Positions 39,261 to 49,700 of a stretch of 64,000 bases of DNA are shown one piece after another. Under the pieces are notes generated by a model. That model was not told where the DNA came from and made no database searches. It worked only from the letters and a program-made list of their open reading frames with translations. Made by a program: the position numbers and the translations under genes. Each line of letters begins with the position of its first letter. Position 1 is the stretch's first letter. The DNA comes from Strongylocentrotus droebachiensis (taxonomy: Eukaryota; Echinodermata; Echinoidea; Camarodonta; Strongylocentrotidae), in the NCBI GenBank assembly GCA_035222895.1, contig JAVYIG010000864.1, forward strand, positions 22,501 through 86,500. The letters run 5' to 3'.

Positions 39261-40414
39261 AATAAATGAAATGAAATTGACCTAATGTAGCAAGCGTATG
39301 GACATGATGGAGTGAAAACGATTTCCCATGACACAACTTTCTTATTAATCAGGGTAATCTACTAATGTTAAGGCTATCTGCCGGATGATATTAAGTGATG
39401 TAGAATGCGACCAGGCATAATCTACAACATCGTACTCGAAATATATTTTCGTTTCCGTTGAAATAAAAATAGGAAAAATCAAATGCAGCATTAAGGTGTT
39501 TGCTAAAAGGAATCAGCCAGCCGAATCTAAAAATGTTCAAGAAAAATGATTTACTTAACATTCTCTCATGTCATTAAGTACTGATTCAGGTTTAGTTACT
39601 TATATCAAGTTACCATATTATTATTTAAAAAAAATGCATTGTTTAGTAAAATGTATAAGGCTTTGTTAGTTTTGTATGAAATGTGCATACAAACGCAACC
39701 AACCAATCAGGGGATTTTAGATAATAACATTTCAGCCTAAAAAGAGTTTCATTCTAAATGATAAAATATATCAAAATGCTTAAATGCTGAATCCACTTTG
39801 TTAAATGAAAATAAATGACAAGTTTATAATGTTATTAATATTTAAACAGGATTTTATCGACATATAAATCTGAAAAATCATATAGCCTGAGTCACAAAGA
39901 AGGAGGAGAGTGAGGGATATGCAGCCTTATATGACTTTAAAAAATGAATAACAGTCATGCTTATTTATGGTTCAATTGGGAAGAGATGATTCCACCCAAA
40001 CTTTTGATAGTCATGATAATCTGATATTCGATAACGATAAATTAAGCAATCAAAATTCTGTTATGATATCTCGTCAAAAATCTAGTCATATCTCAAATTT
40101 AACAATGATTAAAATAATATTTTTCTATAAATAAACTGAGCAAATTCCAATTGATTGTTTATAATATCCATTGTATATTTATCCTTTTGCATTCATTATC
40201 AGAGTTTATTAACATTTAACAAAAAAAAATACTTACTCTTATAATTCCATATAATTTATTATCATGAAAAATATGAAAACAATAACTGACAAAAAAGTTC
40301 TACTAACTTGTAACATCAAAGCTATTTTACTATTTATTTAGCGCATAGAGAATTCTACGTACTATTATGTGTTCTCTATAAGAACTTTCCATTATTATCA
40401 TAGTTGTCATTACA

Positions 40415-40450
40415 ACCACCACCACCACCACCACCACTACCACCACCACC
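40415..40450 (+). repeat. CCA trinucleotide tract
   Basis: About twelve CCA/CAC triplets with one CTA variant. Confidence 0.88.
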
Positions 40451-43403
40451 TCTACTAATACTAATCCGACCACAAGTTTTTCTACTTTTGCTATCAATTT
40501 TATATCTCTAGGCCTATATCGTTTTTAAATATAATTATTATTATAGCATTACAGGTAACAATACCCATAATATCACTTCTACTTATATTAGTTCTTAATA
40601 CTTCATTGCTCAGAGCTATAATATAGATACCGACTATGACTCTTATCTCGTTACTCCATCTTCCACCAGCGCCACCAACCAATTCCTATCTTCACCCCTT
40701 TCTCCTCTTCACAGCTCATCCCTTAATCCCCCTCCTTTCTCCTCAATACTCTCTCTTAAGCCCTTCCTCGCTGTTACTGTTGCTTGCTCGTGATGTTTCA
40801 CATCGTCACGGGAAGCAATAAATCTTATTGCCTTCGTCCATTTACGAAATTTCATTTGAATCAGACCATAATGGAAAAGAATATTAGCAGTAACGCCAAA
40901 GGCATCCGGCGAGCGCAGCGCAAAGGGTTTGATTCCAACCATTTCCTACCGAGCTGCCTGCTGAAAGCCATTGGATGGGACAACTTAATATCGGACATAA
41001 TCACCACTCTTAATCGCTCTATTAATTCAATTTATCCTTTTTCCAAATTAAGTCCGGGAGGGATAACTCGGTTTCTGATTATAGATATGATGAAGAGAGA
41101 AGCAAATCGGATGTGAAAATGCTACATGCGATAAACTTGACAGTAATCATTTTAGCCAAGTATACGTGATAGGTATAGCAATACTTTTAAATAATTTCCA
41201 GCTATTTCATTTGTATGTGATGACGCATACTCTTGTTCTTTTACTCGTAGATGTAGATTACATTTATAAGAATGTTATATGTTATTAGAAGGTTCATACG
41301 GCTCGAAGATTAATCTTAAAATTAGTCCTTTTTTGCACTGTTTTGAGGAAAGAAAATTGAAATTAAAAATGAATAAATATATAGATTCATTATTAATTAT
41401 CTCCCGTGAATAGAAAAGGTAATTTTTCATATCTTCTCAATATTATTATCATTATCAAATGATATGATTTTCATTACATACTTCCAAACATTTGTTATCA
41501 TATAATGTTATATAAGCTTTGATACATCACTATAAGAAGGAAGATTCAATAAGAATAAATCTTCCGGAGATGCACTAAGTTCCTGTGCAAATAATATGTC
41601 AAATCGATTGGATTATCTTGAATAAATTATAAGTACAAAGTTTAGCGATTTCTGTAACCAGTATATCATTATTATACCAATGTCATTTTCCATTGTAGTT
41701 TAATTTTAGTGCGAAATCAGTCCTTATCGCTTTCATCAAACTTTTGATGATCAATAGTTATCATATCTATAAAAAGTATTATCTTCATCCTCAGTTTGTC
41801 TCAAAGAAACTTATTCTAAGGGATAACGAAAATTACTCAAATAAACTAATAAGGAGATATGACAGACATTAAGGCTTAAAAGACGTTACAAAATCGACAC
41901 AATATACCCGAATTACTGTTTGTAACTGTACAAGAAATAAATAAAAGAAAAGTACTAATGTTTATATTGTAAAAGAAAAAAAGGGAGCTAATTCATGCCA
42001 TGTAAGTGACGGATAAAGTATTGTCTCAGAATTCATAGCAGAAGATGGACTCGTATATTCTATGAATATTATACAGAAGGGGGTGAAAAGAAATTAAACT
42101 TTAGCTACCATGATTTCGGCAACATAAATATATTTTGTTATAAAGAAGACGCTACCCTTAATGTCTGTAACGTTAGGTTGGATACATGAACATATTTTCT
42201 CCAAAATATTTTTAAAAATTGAAAAGAAAAAAGAACTCGAATGATTTGAAATATTTATGACCTACTTAGGAGAAACAAACATTTTAAAGAGAATAATCAT
42301 TATTCATTACAAACGCAATTTCGATTCAATCCAATTAAAATCATTGTTTATATTATAAATGGATACAAAGGTAAGGTACGAAACGATATTAACGAACGTC
42401 GTAAATAACGGAGTTAGAAGCAACAAACAGATTATTGTATTTACCTTTCTTTAAATTGGAAAATAGGAAAGGAAGAATAAAGAGCAACACAAGTACATGT
42501 AATATTTGCTCATACAAAATTCATAAATAATAAAGATATCATATGTTTTCAAACAAGTGATATAATTTATTATCAAAGGGGAAAAAATAATGTCGCGGTA
42601 CTTTCCTAAAACTTTGAACTAAACAAACATAAGTTATTTGAATATAATTATATCAGTGACCTGTTATTTCCGGCCGTAGTACAATATTTCAGTCCAGTAA
42701 TCGAAATTCATATTCAGTATCTTAAGCAGATTGAAATATACGCAATTCTTATTTCGTTTATTTTTACAGCGAATCTTTCTCGAGAAAAAAAATTGAGTTT
42801 ACTACCTAATTTAACCATAGGCAAATAAAAGAAAATAAATCGCTTCATTCAATTATTTAACAAAGTTATTATTGTTTTGTTTTGTTTATCATCATTATCT
42901 CTCACGGCAAATCTTTCTATATATTTCAGCTAACATAATAGCTTCTGTGTCATCTGTTTTAAACATGACCAATATCATTGACAAACTTGCCTTTGCTTAT
43001 TATTTTCCTACATAAGGAAACATCTTATTTCATTAAAAATGGAATCAGATAATTATCTGTTTCTAAGATATTTCACTGTATATTAAGGTTATCACTTCAG
43101 ACTTCTTTAAGGAACATTGTCTGCGTGTTAGGTTTGTTAAAATGCTTTATTTAAAAGGCATAAACAGTCGTCACCGACATATATTTGGGATGAATTGACA
43201 CTATTGAATGGATGGATTATTTGCATTATTATAACATTAGCATATCTGGAAAAGTATAGAATCCATTTTATATTGACATTATCAAGAATTTTTTTATCTC
43301 ATAACGTCTACTTCTCTACATATACTTCTCCTTACTGATGTAAAGTTTAGTAATATTGCAATTAGTTTTCTAAATGAAATGGATAGCATTATTCTGAACT
43401 CAC

Positions 43404-43704
43404 CATTTTTTTCATGATCATCCTCGATCCCTCCAATCTTCATCATCTTGCTCTTAGAGGAGAAACAATCACCGGAAACATGTTTAAGATCCTTCTTCAT
43501 AGAGCTCTGAACCCTGACCGCCGCAGCCGCTGCTGCCATCGATGTCGTGATAGCAAGGTCCCCGTGAGTTCCGGGCGATACACCCGGCGGTGAGACGTGG
43601 AAACCCAGCGCGTGAGCTGCAGACGAGAAGGAGTAAGCAGGGAAGGGAGAGAGCCCGCCGAGACTCCCCTGTGAGAAGTGACTCCGCATGAGCTGAGCAT
43701 CCAT
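43404..43704 (-). CDS. unc4: Unc4 homeobox protein, coding exon 1 (residues 1-100 plus one base)
   Basis: This exon encodes the N-terminal 100 residues and the first base of codon 101. The start codon at 43704-43702 has purine at -3 and G at +4, which is a good context. It is the first in-frame ATG after an in-frame TGA at 43831-43833, if the leader is not spliced there. The segment has no folded domain that I recognise. It is rich in Ser, Gly and Pro early on (a SQGSLGGLSPFP stretch recalls the start of vertebrate Uncx), has six consecutive alanines near residues 57-62, and then a Lys-rich and acidic stretch leading into the homeodomain. The exon ends at ATG|GTGAGT, a strong donor, in phase 1, matching exon 2. 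No obvious eh1 motif is visible here, whereas vertebrate Uncx has one near its N-terminus. Confidence 0.88.
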
Positions 43705-43830
43705 CTCGGATACTTTGTATTCTCTCTCTTTCCTTTGATTAGTTTGTTCGTCTTTAAGCTGTTTTTCTGCTGAATATGTTGTACTTCTCCAACGCTTCGT
43801 ACCTCTAAATAGGAATACTTTTTTTATTAT

Positions 43831-43833
43831 TCA
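43831..43833 (-). other. In-frame stop upstream of the unc4 start codon
   Basis: TGA on the minus strand, 43 codons before the ATG at 43704 and in the same frame, with no in-frame ATG between. It supports the chosen start, assuming the leader is continuous genomic sequence here. Confidence 0.6.
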
Positions 43834-44330
43834 AGATAATTATATTAAGCCGCGATTTCGATTTAAAAAGTCCTTCCTCCGCGTTTGAATCACACAAACA
43901 GGATAGTAACGTCTGCAAGAAATGTTATTTACTTACAAAGTCATTTTTCTGTCACAATATGCGAACAGTTATTAACTTGCTGGTGAGTCTGCGATTTTAA
44001 GCGAAAGTGAGGCGAAAATGAATAGGACGGAAAATCAAAAATCCAAGTTTCGTCGACTGTAGTTGGAAATCGGTTGATGCATACCTGGAGCTCGACGCAT
44101 CTTTCAAGAATCGTCTGCGACTTTTGGCTTAATTTGTCAACTGCTCTTTCGTCTACCTGCGAGATGAAAACATCTCATGCAACCGTGCTGGCGTCGTGCC
44201 GCAACCTGTTCCCCTATCAACTCCAAATTAATGGGTCTAAGTGGTTTATAGTCACCCTACACCGCGCGCACGTGTATCTGTGTGTTTAGAGCATTGTGTA
44301 CAAGGCGAATTAGTATGGTATGCCTGGAGA

Positions 44331-44422
44331 GAGTGAGAGAGAGAATGAGAGAGAGGGAGACAGGGGAGGGAGTTGGGACTGCCCGTTGTGTGTGTATGTG
44401 TCGTGTGTGAGGGTGTGTGTGT
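44331..44422 (+). repeat. GA and GT short repeats upstream of unc4
   Basis: GA-rich part at 44331-44360 followed by GTGTGT-rich sequence at 44390-44422. Confidence 0.7.
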
Positions 44423-44572
44423 GTACGTATAGTGAGTAACTGTTGATGATTGTGTGTCGTAATCTTTTGACATTTTGGACCAATGAGCATTTAGATTTTT
44501 GACAACTGTACAGTGTCACTTCGGCGACACCACTTTCACCCTTACTTTTGCTAAGGACCCCACTCCCTCATA

Positions 44573-44598
44573 TCTTTCTCTCTCTCTCTCTCTCTCTT
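44573..44598 (+). repeat. CT microsatellite
   Basis: Uninterrupted CT dinucleotides about 0.9 kb upstream of the unc4 start codon. Confidence 0.85.
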
Positions 44599-46194
44599 AC
44601 TTTCTTTACTCTCAAAAGCTCTCTCTTCCTTCCCCACATTTATTGTCTTTTCCCGTTACTCATTTTTCATCTTTGTCAACTACGCACGCGCGCCTAGTTT
44701 GCTTTTCTGATTTCCAATTTCTATCGCTTTCATGTAAAAATCTCACGGCATTATCATTCTTACAGCCCTCGAGGTATTTCACACTCACAATTTGTTTTTG
44801 TGCAACAGTTTTGTTTAAACAAAAGAGGCATTTGCAGAAGCCAACTGTTCGTGGATCTGGATAGATTCTAGAGCAAGCTCTCTAATTTATTGATGGTTGA
44901 CCATGACAAAGGTCTAGGGGGTGGAGATGTGATTTTCAAATACTTAAATGAGTCAATAAAAACAGGTGGTTGTCTCTGTAGCAAACAAAAGACGGACAAG
45001 AAGACTAAAACAGAGTTGACTTTTACTTCCCTCCCCTATAAATTGTTCAATGATGCTCTAGTGATGAATTTTCGATGTACTGTTAGTGCCTAGAGATCAA
45101 ACCAATTGTTTTAGCGAGAGTAAATGATGGCAAAGCATGTCTTTGTCACATTTCTGATTTATTGCAGAATACTTTTTCGAAATATTTAAAAAACACAGGT
45201 CTTGCTTACCCCTACATGTTTCAAGTCATTTACAGTTTCATAATTATACCTGACAGAACAAAAAATCAAAGACAGGAAACCAGTAGAAAAGCTGAACATG
45301 AAAAGAATAACACATGAAACGTGTCATTGCAACAAATATAACATAGGATTTAACATACAAAGGTAATTATAGTAACTGTAAATTGATCACAATTGAAAAA
45401 AGGAAAACCCTAAAATCAAGAATTAAGATAAACAAAATAGAAAGTAAACGGACAGCAAGACTGTGAGGCATACAGTATTGTCGTCATAGTGGAAGCATCG
45501 GATAGCAATTTTCATTATGTCATTATATTAGACACAATTTGATATCGGATTTCAAAGATAAAATATTTTAGAAGACGACAAACTAATTGAAAAATAGGTA
45601 TTAACGATTCTGCTCGTATACAAATTAAAACATATCAAAATCTGTTTTGTTAAATATTTTGGCAATATAATATTAAAAATATTAAGAATATATCATACTC
45701 AAGCATGTAGTAACATACAATGTTAAGTGATTGTCTTAAGTACCAATACCAGATACTTTTGTGAATTGTATTCTTAGAAAAGCGTTTTCAGAGACACGAT
45801 AACACTTTATCAATTCAAAAGAAATTACACGCTAACACCAAAATCAAATTAATCATGTTATTCATAACATTTCATTTGTGAAAACTCAAACAATCATCAT
45901 TTGAAACCAATCAAACACATAGAGAGTTGTAATAATGTGTACAAATCCATGTAATGACAGTATTATTTTAATTCGTGTGATTGAATGTTTTGAGGAAGGA
46001 CCGGGAAGCCAAGCTAGTTCATTCTTAATGCCTATACTGGCTCCATAAGGCTGGCTAAAGTCTGCCATGTCATGAGGGTCTTTAAAGTAAAGCGGCGACA
46101 CTCAATACGCGAGCATCCAACCGAGACATTGAGATATTGTGGCAAAATGGGTGCTTCTTAAAACGCATCATTGGGCAAAACATTGTTCAGCTAG

Positions 46195-46201
46195 CTATAT
46201 A
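46195..46201. promoter_or_regulatory. Speculative TATA element upstream of unc4
   Basis: CTATATAG in a GC-richer patch 2.5 kb upstream of the start codon, readable on either strand. On the minus strand it would drive transcription toward unc4, which would need a spliced or very long leader. No initiator is distinctive, and such 7-mers are common in AT-rich DNA. Confidence 0.15.
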
Positions 46202-48701
46202 GACAGCTATGAAAGCGTGCCACTCAACTCAGCCGGCGACGGGTCCAAGCGAGCTATTGAGCCAGCAGTTCGGCGGCGCTACTAGTCAGTCTGCGGTCGG
46301 GTAGGTCGGCTTCGAGAGGTGAAGACGAAGAAAAGCATTTCATTCATGTATTTATCCTGGCGCGGAGAACAAGGCAATCGTTTGGTTTATTATAAAATCC
46401 TATCTCTGACGTTACCATGGATACGCGTCATTCTTGACTACGGAAATAGAATGAAAACAATAATACAACTTGAAGATGAAAAAAAGTGAACAATATAAGC
46501 GATGAGACAGCGATCCTTCCTTACTTAGAAACATTGTTACGTCTATATGCGATGTCACACAGAGGCCAAGAATCCGGATTTTAGTTATCCTCTTAATTGC
46601 TGTCTGTCACTAATTATCCCATTAAAAATCCTCTAACGAAGCAAGAAAATTCTTCCTTGAAAGGATTTTTCAAGGGATTTTTCTGTGTGACACCGCCTTA
46701 TATGCGTTACTTAACCTTGCAGCTAAACTAAATGTCCTTATACATAAATTACCATAAAATACCCCAGTATAATATAAGATTCGTAGTATCATTGATTTTT
46801 TGTTCTCTAATTGACTGACATTGCAAATGTTATAAAATATTCAGGAAAGTTTTAAGCAAAACGGTTAGCGCTTATTGCTTTAGATTTTTTTGGGGTAAAA
46901 ATTAGGTTAGCATGTCTTTATTTTAAAACCTCAAAATATATGCACACAAAAAATTGCCACAACAATTACCTAGTTTACCTTTATTCTGTTACAGTATTTC
47001 ACATCTTTTTAAAACCTAAATGTTTGTTTGTCATGCTTATTTTCTGTTCTTCTAGAAAATAATCGCAAAGATTCGATACTATACAATTTGTTTTATCAAA
47101 ATGTTAAAACATTTCAAGTTAACATTGTAACAAACGACTCAAATTCAATACGTTGTAAACCTTGTACAAGTTATTGTGTTGATCAAAGGCATCTTAGTTT
47201 TACTTTATCTATGGGATTTTTTTCTTTTTATTCATTTATTCAATTATTTTTTCGCATTCGTGTCTTTTGTTTTTTCCATTATCTATTTTTGTTTTGTTTC
47301 ATTTGTATTACTTAAAAACATTAAGTTTCAAATACAAAGTAGTTAACAATAATTAGGCCTAGGCCTATGCATTATAATTATTAAACTTGTATATATTAAT
47401 TTAGTTCAACGTCATTAGTAAGGATAAATCTTATAGATTGTTAGTTCTAATGAAATTTGAATTATACAAATTATAGGATACATTTTGATATGTCAAATCT
47501 TTTAATTGGACGAATATATTATGAAAATTATTGAAAAAAATAATTTAAGAGGCTGAATCTCTGTTTGAAATGTGTTTAGGCATGCAGTACTCCATGGAAA
47601 GAAAATAATTGTAATGAAGGGGATTTATGACTGCTAAATAATTGAAGCTTCGATATTATTTTTGACTGAAGTCATCCTTTGTTTAATCTAAACACTGGCC
47701 AATATCATGAATGGATGAACAAAATATTCTCACGATCAAAAACTTTAGAATGTTCTCAGCGGATTTGATAGGGTGAGACAAATTAAAGAAAGAAAAAGTC
47801 ATTTTTCTCATGGTTTTGTTCTTGAAGTTTCCGAACATGCATTCCCACATCATTAACATTTCATGTGGGAAAGCTCAGGGTACAAGAGAACAGTGAAAAC
47901 TGCGAGATTGATGGTTTATATTGATTTCGATTACCCCTTTTCTCGATTTCTTTAGGTGTTTTTATAGCGTGTGAAAATATACCTCATTTTCAGGACTGTT
48001 ACCCAAATGCTTCCATTGAGAACGGTGACTCTGGCGTACGCGTATTAACTTCGCACACCTCTCCCCCGCTGAGCTGCATGGCGGACTGCGCGTGTCGAAG
48101 TTCATACATTCTGGAGAACAAGAAATATTGTTCTGCGTCTTGTGCGCGACACGTGTTATTCACTTATATTTCTTTTGTAAGTCGTCTTCTATATTGCTCT
48201 CTCTGATAATGCACTCGTTCAACTGAGAAAATACCGTCTCTATTTGCAGGCAGCTACCGTGCAATAAACTGTTTACCCACAGAAAAAAAAAAATGAGCGA
48301 ATATGAATTTTAACGATCCCGCCAAAACAATAATCGTGTGGAGATATTGATGTCAATAGAATTAGACCATACGCTGTGACATTTGAATGGAAGCAAAATA
48401 CGATGGTGGTACTGAGATAAGTTTTCTCCATAACACTGCATGTGAATTGATGGGGAATAAAACTTTTTTTTGTTTTTGTTTATCCCTTTTGAAACATCAA
48501 AGAGTACTACACGATTATTGCCATATCATGTGTCAATTATTATGGCAATATATTTACCACCGACTTTGAAGGAGTAGGCCTATTAGAGAAATGGTTCAGA
48601 AAAAACAAGGAAGAATAACAAATTATTTCGAGTATATTGATCTGTTGATTTTGAGTGAAATAAGCTGATCCTGGCCGGAGGAATTATAGGTCTATGTAAT
48701 A

Positions 48702-49168
48702 CAGTCAAACCTGCCTATAGAGGTCACCCAAGGGATACAGAAAAAGAGGCATCTGTAGACAGGTGGCCTTTCTAGACAAGTTCTACAACACACATTTCTC
48801 TCTTAAGGGAGACTAACGACATCATCGACATGGCCACTATGGACAGGTGGCCTCTGTAGAGAGGTGGCCACTACCGGCTGGCAGAAGGGCGTTAGAGCGG
48901 GAGCGACTTGAAAACAAATTTTCCAATTACTCGCATTTAACGATTTATTTTATATTTAAACTGCTTTCCGTCCCAAAAATTGGTTTAAAACTTAAAAGAC
49001 CAATAGAAAGGTAGTAGAACACGGCCACAATTTTTTTCTCGGAAATAAGTCAGTTTTATAAAAGTTTGAGGCGATTTAGTGCTAACGGCCTTCTGCTTAA
49101 CGCTTCATTTTTTACCTGAAATTCGAGCTAACGCCCTTCTGCCAGCCAGGCGACGAGGTTTGATTGTG
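48702..49168. mobile_element. Outer inverted-repeat element carrying a nested insertion
   Basis: The left end ACAGTCAAACCT and the right end ACAATCAAACCT (read inward) match at 11 of 12 positions. The left part contains diverged repeats of a GACAGGTGGCC-type unit. Such ends recall pogo/Tigger-like MITEs, but this is only a resemblance. A second element interrupts it at 48877-49146, so little of its right half remains. Confidence 0.5.
48877..49146. mobile_element. Nested MITE-like element inside the outer element
   Basis: It has perfect 19-bp terminal inverted repeats, GCTGGCAGAAGGGCGTTAG, at the two ends. It is 270 bp and non-coding. A diverged internal repeat of the same motif, CTAACGGCCTTCTGC, lies near 49082. 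It lies wholly within the outer element, so it inserted later. Confidence 0.68.
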
Positions 49169-49489
49169 TATTCGTTGTAATATTGCTTCTGGACCGTAAG
49201 CTGAAAACCGGCATCTCCTCTATTAATAATATTATGCAAAATGCAGCAGACAGGTCACCGATGTTATCTCAACAATTATTATCAACACTCTTTTTTGTGG
49301 TTTTACTATGCAGCTTGTTTTCAATGGATACTGCAGAGATGTAATTAGTGATAGTTATGGGTAATTGTCTCCTGATTTATGTTGCATTGATCATTGATAG
49401 TCTGGTATGATTGGCGTCCATGTATAAGTTGGGGAGCTCTGTTTTACCGAAACTAAGAACCGAAGCTAATAGAGAAAATGAATGCTGAA

Positions 49490-49700
49490 GTGCTGTGGTC
49501 AAGTTGAATAATCACACTGAGGACTGTGGATCAGAAGGTATGGGATTCGAATCCCTGCCGCAGCACTAACATCGTTGGCAAGACAGTGGTCTACTTTCGC
49601 CACCCTCGACCCAGGTAAGGTAAATGGGGACCGGGAGGAATGAATAACTCCTTGAATACCTAAGTGCACTTTCAGGGCAACTATATAGACTAAAGATGGA
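49490..49700 (+). mobile_element. tRNA-derived SINE, copy B, with intact-looking tRNA-like head
   Basis: The head at 49490-49566 has a perfect A box TGGTCAAGTTG (49496-49506) and a near-perfect B box GATTCGAATCC (49544-49554). GTGCTG at its start pairs with CAGCAC at its end, like an acceptor stem. The body has the GTTGGCAAGACA and GACCCAGGTAAGG segments related to the other SINE copies. The 3' boundary is approximate. Confidence 0.62.

Larger units (their letters stand above)
31443..43403 (-). other. unc4 intron 1 (12.0 kb)
   Basis: Phase-1 intron. It holds a GGGCCC-ended inverted-repeat element (31849-32011), a GA tract (32083-32163), a 196-bp TTAA-flanked element (32786-32981), a relatively GC-rich non-repetitive block (about 34560-35420), a purine-rich region (36023-36680), an AAAG-type region with a 45-bp tandem duplication (37405-37610), a LINE-like 3' end (about 38860-39260) and a CCA tract (40415-40450). 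From about 41100 to 43250 it is plain AT-rich sequence in which I see nothing. Confidence 0.6.
14069..43704 (-). other. unc4: unc4/Uncx homeobox gene, coding span (three exons)
   Basis: This is the span of a three-exon gene read on the minus strand: 43704-43404, 31442-31273, then 14998-14069. Joining the exons gives one open frame of 466 codons plus a TGA stop. Intron 1 (31443-43403) splits the codon for residue 101 (phase 1). Intron 2 (14999-31272) falls between codons (phase 0), between homeodomain positions 46 and 47, a position typical of Paired-class homeobox genes. Donors are GTGAGT and GTGAGG, and both acceptors are AG after pyrimidine-rich stretches. Family knowledge: Unc-4/Uncx proteins are nuclear DNA-binding factors, mostly repressors, acting in neuronal identity in nematodes and flies and in somite and neural patterning in vertebrates. 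The role in this animal is not shown by the sequence. Non-coding 5' or 3' exons cannot be excluded. Confidence 0.93.
43705..48700. other. Upstream flank of unc4 without recognised gene
   Basis: The first few hundred bases should include the unc4 leader, and perhaps its promoter, but no clear core promoter is visible. Short GA, GT and CT tracts lie at 44331-44422 and 44573-44598. A GC-richer patch at about 46080-46440 contains a TATATAG sequence at 46195-46201. A second mild GC-rich patch is at 47980-48240. The remainder is AT-rich sequence without recognisable features. Confidence 0.45.

Noticed and set aside
49490-49566. Functional tRNA gene
   Set aside because: The A and B boxes are good, but the sequence runs straight into a SINE body shared with other copies, and a 7-base cloverleaf acceptor stem is not convincing.
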